A stretch of 64,000 bases of DNA, taken from positions 3,286,001-3,350,000 of the forward strand of contig NC_079491.1 in the NCBI RefSeq assembly GCF_020520425.1, given 5' to 3'. Position numbers and translations under genes: made by a program. The DNA comes from Spinacia oleracea (taxonomy: Eukaryota > Streptophyta > Magnoliopsida > Caryophyllales > Amaranthaceae). Below are positions 58,590-64,000 of the stretch, piece by piece; position 1 is the first letter of the stretch; every line of letters begins with the position of its first letter. Under the pieces are notes generated by a model that saw nothing but the letters and a program-made list of their open reading frames with translations, had not been told where the DNA came from and did no database searches.

Positions 58590-59071
58590 CTTCCTCCATT
58601 TTTTTTAATTGCACCATCTTAGGGCTCGTTCGGTATCACTAGCAGTTTCCAGTTTTTTGGTTTTGAAAGTCGTATGATTTAGATTGAATCATTAACCAAA
58701 AAATAGTCATACCTATAGTAATTAAGTTGATTTTGAAAACTGACTACATAAAATTGGAAACTACTTTTTGTGGTTTTCATATTTCGGTTTTTAGTTTTGT
58801 AAAAAACAGAAAACTGAAAACAAAAAATGGTACCGAACAGGCCCTTAGGTTTTAGCACTATTCACATATTCTTGTATAGTTATTTTTTGTGATTTATATG
58901 TAAAGAAAAGTATATTCATGTGGGATCTTGTTAGATTCGTCTCGAAATATACTTTCAAATTATCAAATTTTTATAATTTTTTCAAATATATAATAAGAGA
59001 TATTAATGGTTAAAATAGTGCATTGAAAAGCGTAAAATCTAAGATAGTGCAATTAAAAAAAATGGAGGAAG
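58590..59071. mobile_element. Stowaway-like MITE with a Tourist-like MITE nested inside
   Basis: The inverted ends are CTTCCTCCATTTTTTTTAAT and AATTAAAAAAAATGGAGGAAG (right end cut to its core), with TA on both sides. Removing the nested element gives about 256 bp, as in the copy at 21214-21469. Confidence 0.85.
58622..58844. mobile_element. Nested Tourist-like MITE
   Basis: The inverted ends are GGGCTCGTTCGGTA and TACCGAACAGGCCC, with TTA target duplication on both sides (58619-58621, 58845-58847). It splits the host MITE's GCACCATCTTA/GGTTTTAGCAC sequence, which is continuous in related copies. Confidence 0.85.
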
Positions 59072-60538
59072 TACTTGCTTCACACCAAAAGAAAACACAA
59101 AAACAAAAAAACAATGTAATTGCTTAATGAAATGGAAATGGTATAGGTCCAACTTGTCCAAGAAATTGGTTAGGCCTCATTGATTCACATCAATATTTGT
59201 GGTAGGCTTAGCCCACAAAAGATGATAGGTTCGATTGATTATCCACCTCTTTAGACATTTGTTTAGTTGGGCCATTTAGGAGTGGGTAATGGATGGATAA
59301 TGATAGTGATATTGATACAAATGACTTTCCCAACATATATATGTTTCTGGGCTACCTTCCATTGCTGTGGGCTTTCCGAGTAAATAAGAACAGTAAAAGA
59401 TGACCCGAATTGCCCCAATCCGACAAAAAACGAAGTGACCTTGCATTTCTGTACACATTATTAACATTCGGGTACAATAACCCTACACAAAAAATATTAT
59501 TCAACAAGACCCTAACTAGTTAGAGACAAGCGTAACTTGATTCGAGAGCTCAGGTACTTGCGGCTACCTTCCACCAAATTTTAAAGACGTGAAACAATAT
59601 ATTTCATTAGAGTGAAGTCATACAACAAATACAAACAAAATCTTCCCTTTACAAGAACAAATATAAGGTATTGAAACAAATTTCTTCTTCGAATCATCAT
59701 ATGGTGAATATTCTCAAAAACATGCTCTAGAATCATGACATTTATGTAGCCATCCATAAAACATGGGACATATATTATCATAGAAATTATTTTTTGACGT
59801 CAACACATCTTTAAATGGAACAAAATATCCCTTAGTTAACGGCTTAACGCTACACTTCATGTTTCAAATTATCATATAAATTAGTTGATTTCCATTCTAG
59901 AAATACTAACACTTACCCATGAGACTAATTACACAAAACAAACTCACTAAACTATAAAATACCTATAATTTATACACATAGGTTGTATCAAAGGTTAAAT
60001 TTATGTTCATCTACTTCCTAAAACGATTAAAGAACAATCAATTAATCAATACTAACCCGTCTGTTACATGCCTAATTCGGCAATTCATCCGTCATTGCAT
60101 AAGTAATTCCAACGTACAATAAATCTTAATAATAAATTCACACCTTGTATCTCAACCGAGTGTAATTATAATAATGCTACGAATAAGATATAAAGAAGAA
60201 ATTGAATAAAAAAATAATTCTAATTATACACGCACACCAATCTAACAACCGATTGTGTAATAAAAATTGTCGCAATTATGTATTTTGAAATGGTCCGAAA
60301 AAGAACATTGTAGAGATAATTAAGGGAGCAATTTACAGTTTTACACTAATCATCCTCTCAAAAAAGAACAGTAATTGGGCGGATTACTCGAGTAAAACAT
60401 TGTCTATCACAAGTACAACGATGAAGTGATAGAACGAGAGATCACTCTGCATCATTTCAGTCCATATAACTGTATCTATGGTGCTCATTTAATTGCACCT
60501 TTCTCTCTCCTCTGTCTCTCTCCTCCGCGTCTTCTCCG
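59072..60538. other. Intergenic region and promoter side of VTE3
   Basis: AT-rich spacer without recognisable genes. The last ~50 bases (TTCTCTCTCCTCTGTCTCTC at about 60501) form a pyrimidine-rich leader typical of plant 5'UTRs. Confidence 0.45.
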
Positions 60539-60658
60539 GTAAGCTTTTCTCCCACCACAACACTCTTATTCATACATTTCTTTAGTTGGGTGTTGTTTAA
60601 TTTATTAATTATACTCAATTTTGTTTCTGGGTTTTTCAATTTTTGTGTGTTTGTGTAG
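60539..60658 (+). other. 5'UTR intron of VTE3
   Basis: CTTCTCCG is followed by GTAAGC, and TGTTTGTGTAG ends the intron 13 bases before the ATG. The intron is U-rich and 120 bp long, a typical plant leader intron. Confidence 0.7.
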
Positions 60659-60671
60659 GGAATTGAATTCA

Positions 60672-63600
60672 ATGGCTTGTTCAATGCTGAATGGTGTTGA
60701 TAAACTCGCCTTAATCAGTGGGAAAACCCCAAATAGGTTGAGGTTTTCTGGGTCAGATTTCACTGGGAGTTACAAACTACCCAGATTGAATTTACCCCCA
60801 AATTCCAGGAATTTAAGGGCTAAAACCCTAACCACCGTAACAAAATGCACTCTCTCAGCATCTGAAAGGCCTGCTTCACAACCCAGATTCATCCAAAACA
60901 AACAGGAGGCATTTTGGTTTTACAGGTTCTTGTCAATTGTGTATGATAACATCATTAACCCAGGTCATTGGACTGAGGATATGAGAGATGATGCATTGGA
61001 ACCTGCAGATTTGAATAACAGGAACATGCTTGTGGTTGATGTTGGGGGTGGAACTGGGTTTACTACATTGGGTATTATTAAGCATGTTGATCCTAAAAAT
61101 GTCACTATTTTGGATCAATCACCCCATCAGTTGGCAAAGGCGAAAGCGAAAAAGCCTTTGAAGGAGTGTAGGATTATTGAGGGGGATGCTGAGGATCTCC
61201 CTTTTCCTACTGATTATGCTGATAGATATGTTTCTGCTGGAAGGTATATGTTAGCTTGAATTTTTCTGAGTTTATTGTGATTTATGATTTGGTTCTGAGT
61301 TTTGTTGTTTGTGTAGTTTGGTTGTGGAATTGAATTGTCTTTTGATTGGTAGTTGGGTTAGTTTATTGTTGGTTGTAGTGTTATTTTTATCCATGTGTGG
61401 TATGATGATATTATGTTCTATATAAATTAATTTTCATGTGACATTGTGACCTAGAAAGCTTGCTCATTGTTGTGAAGATGACTGATTTAAGCCTCGTAAA
61501 TGGTAATCTTACTTGAACCTGTAAAAAGAAGCAATCAAAGAGATAGAAATTTCACCATTGAGTAGTTTTGAGTCGATACCCTGAATAAATTTTTGCAGAG
61601 GTGCTGAGCCAGTATATTCCTGCAGATCAGATCATGAGTGCATAAGTTTGAAAATGAACTTTCAGTTATCCTGAACTTGTTAGTTGTTACAAGTGTAATT
61701 TCATTTCTGTTTTTAACCATGAATTGTGTATGATAGTGATACACACAGTCTTGTATAATTTGGATGCATTACAAATTTTCCATAAGAAAAGTGCAGTGAC
61801 ATGATATGCAGAAATTAAGGATGTGGAGGCGCTTAAAAGGCTTTGTGCATGTATTTTGCTTTTGGAAATCATCTTTTGTTTGTTTTAACTATGAATCTCT
61901 AAGGTACGCACATATAAGGTGGGTTTAAAATATGTCTTTATGAGCGGGTAGGAAGTTTCCATTAGAATTATGCATTGGCAATACATGTTTTGCTCAAGAG
62001 GTTGTATGCCTTCATTGTCACTTTTGCATATCACATTTGCTGTCCAAGGAACATATGAGGTGGGTTTGTTGAGATGGGTCTGTTTAACATTAGTTAATTT
62101 GAAGGACCTTTTAAAGTCCAAACATTGGGTAAAGGTCCCAATTCACAACAAAAAATCAATTTTATGTCCCATCTCACAACAAGTTTTTTTATAAGGTCCT
62201 TTGTCACAATTTTTGGACTTTAAAAGTTCCTTTTTGATAAAAAATCCTAATTTGAATGATGATGATGTTTGATTGATCTCAGTATTGAGTACTGGCCTGA
62301 TCCGCAAAGAGGCATAAGGGAAGCATACAGGGTGCTAAAATTGGGAGGGAAAGCATGCTTGATCGGACCTGTTTATCCAACATTTTGGCTGTCTCGCTTC
62401 TTTGCGGATGTGTGGATGCTCTTCCCAAAGGAGGAAGAGTATATCGAATGGTTTCAGAAAGCAGGTTTTAAGGATGTTCAACTAAAAAGGATTGGCCCTA
62501 AGTGGTACCGTGGAGTTAGGCGCCATGGACTCATTATGGGGTGTTCTGTAACAGGTGTCAAACCTGCCTCTGGAGATTCTCCCTTGCAGGTAACTTGTCT
62601 TTCTATTCATTTACTTCGTACTTCATATATGATATAGATTGAGCTGGAGTAAAAGGATGCTCGTCTCTTTCAATTTTTGTTTTGAACTTTGGTTTGTCTC
62701 TTTTTTCCCTATTTATCATCTGTTAGACTTTTGACTATAAGAAATGTCCATTTAGTTTCCTGTCATAGATTGTTTGTGCAAAGATATGCAGCTACTCTCT
62801 TCATAGAATCAGACTATGACATTGCTTAATAAGTCATAAGTGTATGATGAATGTTCACGGAGGTATACTTGTGCGATTTGATGTTGGCAAGACGATGAAC
62901 CCATTGGTCTATTTCCATGTGATTTTTACCTTTAGGCTTCGTTTGGTTTGATGTAAAACTTTTTCAGTGCAAACTGATTTTCCAAGGGTTAATACAAGTC
63001 CAAACTAGTTTTTCTTCGTTTAGTTCCTTAAAAGAAAACAAGAGAAAATGGTGGAAGATTGAGGGGAAGAAGGGAGAGGGAGGTAAGGTGGAAAATGTGA
63101 TTTCCCTCCCTTTCAAATGCAATTTTTTTTCCAACTTTCATTGAGTTATGGAAAATTGTTTTCCATTCTTTGCCAAACCAAGCAACGTAAAATGATTGAA
63201 AATGGTAAAATCGTTTTCCATGAAAACGCTTTACTCCCTACCAAACGGAGCCTTAAATTTCCAAGTCATAATTTAAGGGGAAATTCACTCGTAGACTAGA
63301 GTTTTCTAGTACGGAAAATATTTTGTGTTTCTGATGTTAACCCATTTGATCATATGCGAATAGGAGGAATGTTAGGCATCTATCTGGGAGGGAGCATAAA
63401 CATTTTTTTTTAGCCATAAAAGAAAGCCAACTCTCTTCCTGGTGGTATAAACTTGGTCACCACCATATATACCGCCACGACCCACTTTTATGCCACCGCG
63501 AAAGAGTGTTTTTCTAGCAAAAATTAAGTACTTATATTCAAGTTTGGTGCATGCCTTTCCATTAGAGTACTATTATGCAATCACTCTACACATGATGATT

Positions 63601-63847
63601 GCAAAGTTTCAATGTGTTGATTCTGGTTCTACATACGATGATTGCAAAGTTTCAATGTCTTGATTCTGATTTGACATTTATGTGAATGCAGCTTGGTCCA
63701 AAGGTCGAGGATGTCCAAAAACCGGTGCACCCACTTGTGTTTCTCTACCGTTTCCTCCTAGGGGCTCTGGCGTCGACATACTACGTACTGGTTCCAATTT
63801 ACATGTGGATCAAAGACAAAATTTTTCCAAAGGGAATGCCATTGTAA
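60672..63847 (+). CDS. VTE3: MPBQ/MSBQ methyltransferase, 37 kDa chloroplast inner-envelope protein, 344 aa
   Basis: This SAM-dependent enzyme methylates 2-methyl-6-phytyl- and 2-methyl-6-solanesyl-benzoquinol at the plastid inner envelope, steps in tocopherol and plastoquinone synthesis. Exons are 60672-61243, 62283-62589 and 63692-63847, with GT/AG borders and consistent phases (1035 nt). Residues 1 to about 60 look like a transit peptide. SAM motif I is VVDVGGGTGF (121-130), the acidic residue after strand 2 is in ILDQSP (146-151), and GDAEDLPF is at 171-178. SIEYWPDP and REAYRVLKLGGK follow. The C-terminal VFLYRFLLGALASTYYVLV (about 309-327) is the membrane anchor. The sequence and length match, as remembered, the spinach IN37 protein, so this is probably the orthologous gene in Spinacia. 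Intron 2 (62590-63691) carries a Tourist-like MITE. Confidence 0.95.
62935..63252. mobile_element. Tourist-like MITE in VTE3 intron 2
   Basis: The inverted ends are GGCTTCGTTTGGTTTGATG and CTACCAAACGGAGCC, with TTA target duplication on both sides (62932-62934, 63253-63255). Its left end is shared with the element in the H2A.Z intron at 10608. Confidence 0.8.
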
Positions 63848-64000
63848 GGTATGAAAGCAAGGGCTCAAACATGAAGAGTTGTTCGTGGACGAGGTTGATT
63901 TTCACATCTACAAGGTTGATTGTAATAATTATGTAGAACCTGGGTTGGTACTTTGTAGTTATGTAATTAGAGGATTTTAAAACCATTTGAGAAGTCTCAT

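Noticed and set aside
60933..61118. Minus-strand open frame within VTE3 exon 1
   Set aside because: It is antisense to a well-supported coding exon, with no independent evidence.
1..64000. tRNA, rRNA or conserved miRNA genes
   Set aside because: I looked for pol III boxes outside SINEs and for mature sequences of well-known plant miRNAs and saw none. Reading by eye cannot exclude lineage-specific small RNAs.
1..64000. CRISPR array, prokaryotic operon or defence system
   Set aside because: The sequence is plant nuclear DNA. Its repeats are transposons, microsatellites or local duplications, with no spacer structure.

Overview
This window is nuclear DNA from a flowering plant. Its genes have spliced exons with GT/AG borders, the intergenic DNA is AT-rich, and small transposable elements are abundant. 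The spliced protein at 60.7-63.8 kb is 344 residues and matches, as far as I remember it, the spinach 37 kDa chloroplast inner-envelope protein. The most likely source is therefore Spinacia or a close Amaranthaceae relative. That identification rests on memory, not on a search.

I can support five host genes. (1) A single-exon F-box/LRR/FBD protein on + (2878-4251). (2) A histone H2A.Z on + (CDS 8088-8195 joined to 11079-11375), with a 5'UTR intron and a 2.9 kb coding intron full of repeats. (3) A DWARF27-like carotenoid isomerase gene on + (12071-14780, six exons), starting about 700 bp after the H2A.Z stop. (4) A LONGIFOLIA/TRM-type gene on - (36435 down to 31449, four exons, 772 aa). (5) MPBQ/MSBQ methyltransferase (VTE3/IN37) on + (60672-63847, three coding exons). 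They belong to unrelated pathways: ubiquitin ligase targeting, chromatin, strigolactone biosynthesis, microtubule-linked cell elongation, and plastoquinone/tocopherol biosynthesis. Nothing suggests a functional cluster.

The rest is mostly transposon-derived. A 5.36 kb Copia element (24631-29990) has LTRs that read as identical and a 5 bp target duplication, but the start of its gag region is disrupted. A TRIM (44943-46195), two solo LTRs (39504-40189, 49693-49878) and two tRNA-type SINEs (near 46.5 and 47.2 kb) have recognisable, mostly perfect target duplications. There are five CACTA-type MITEs, about fourteen Stowaway-like MITEs (several nested), and several Tourist- or hAT-like MITEs. A 403 bp Helitron-like insertion can be delimited to the base because an uninterrupted paralogue of its host MITE lies 28 kb away. 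A decayed LINE fragment lies near 57.6 kb. The stretch from 36.5 to 60.6 kb has no convincing host gene.

I found no previously undescribed biological system. The most interesting signals are the promoter architecture of H2A.Z (five TGGGCT motifs plus two GGCGCC sites), a foldback element inside its intron, a composite MITE carrying a captured 106 bp segment found elsewhere in the window, and the young but coding-defective Copia element.
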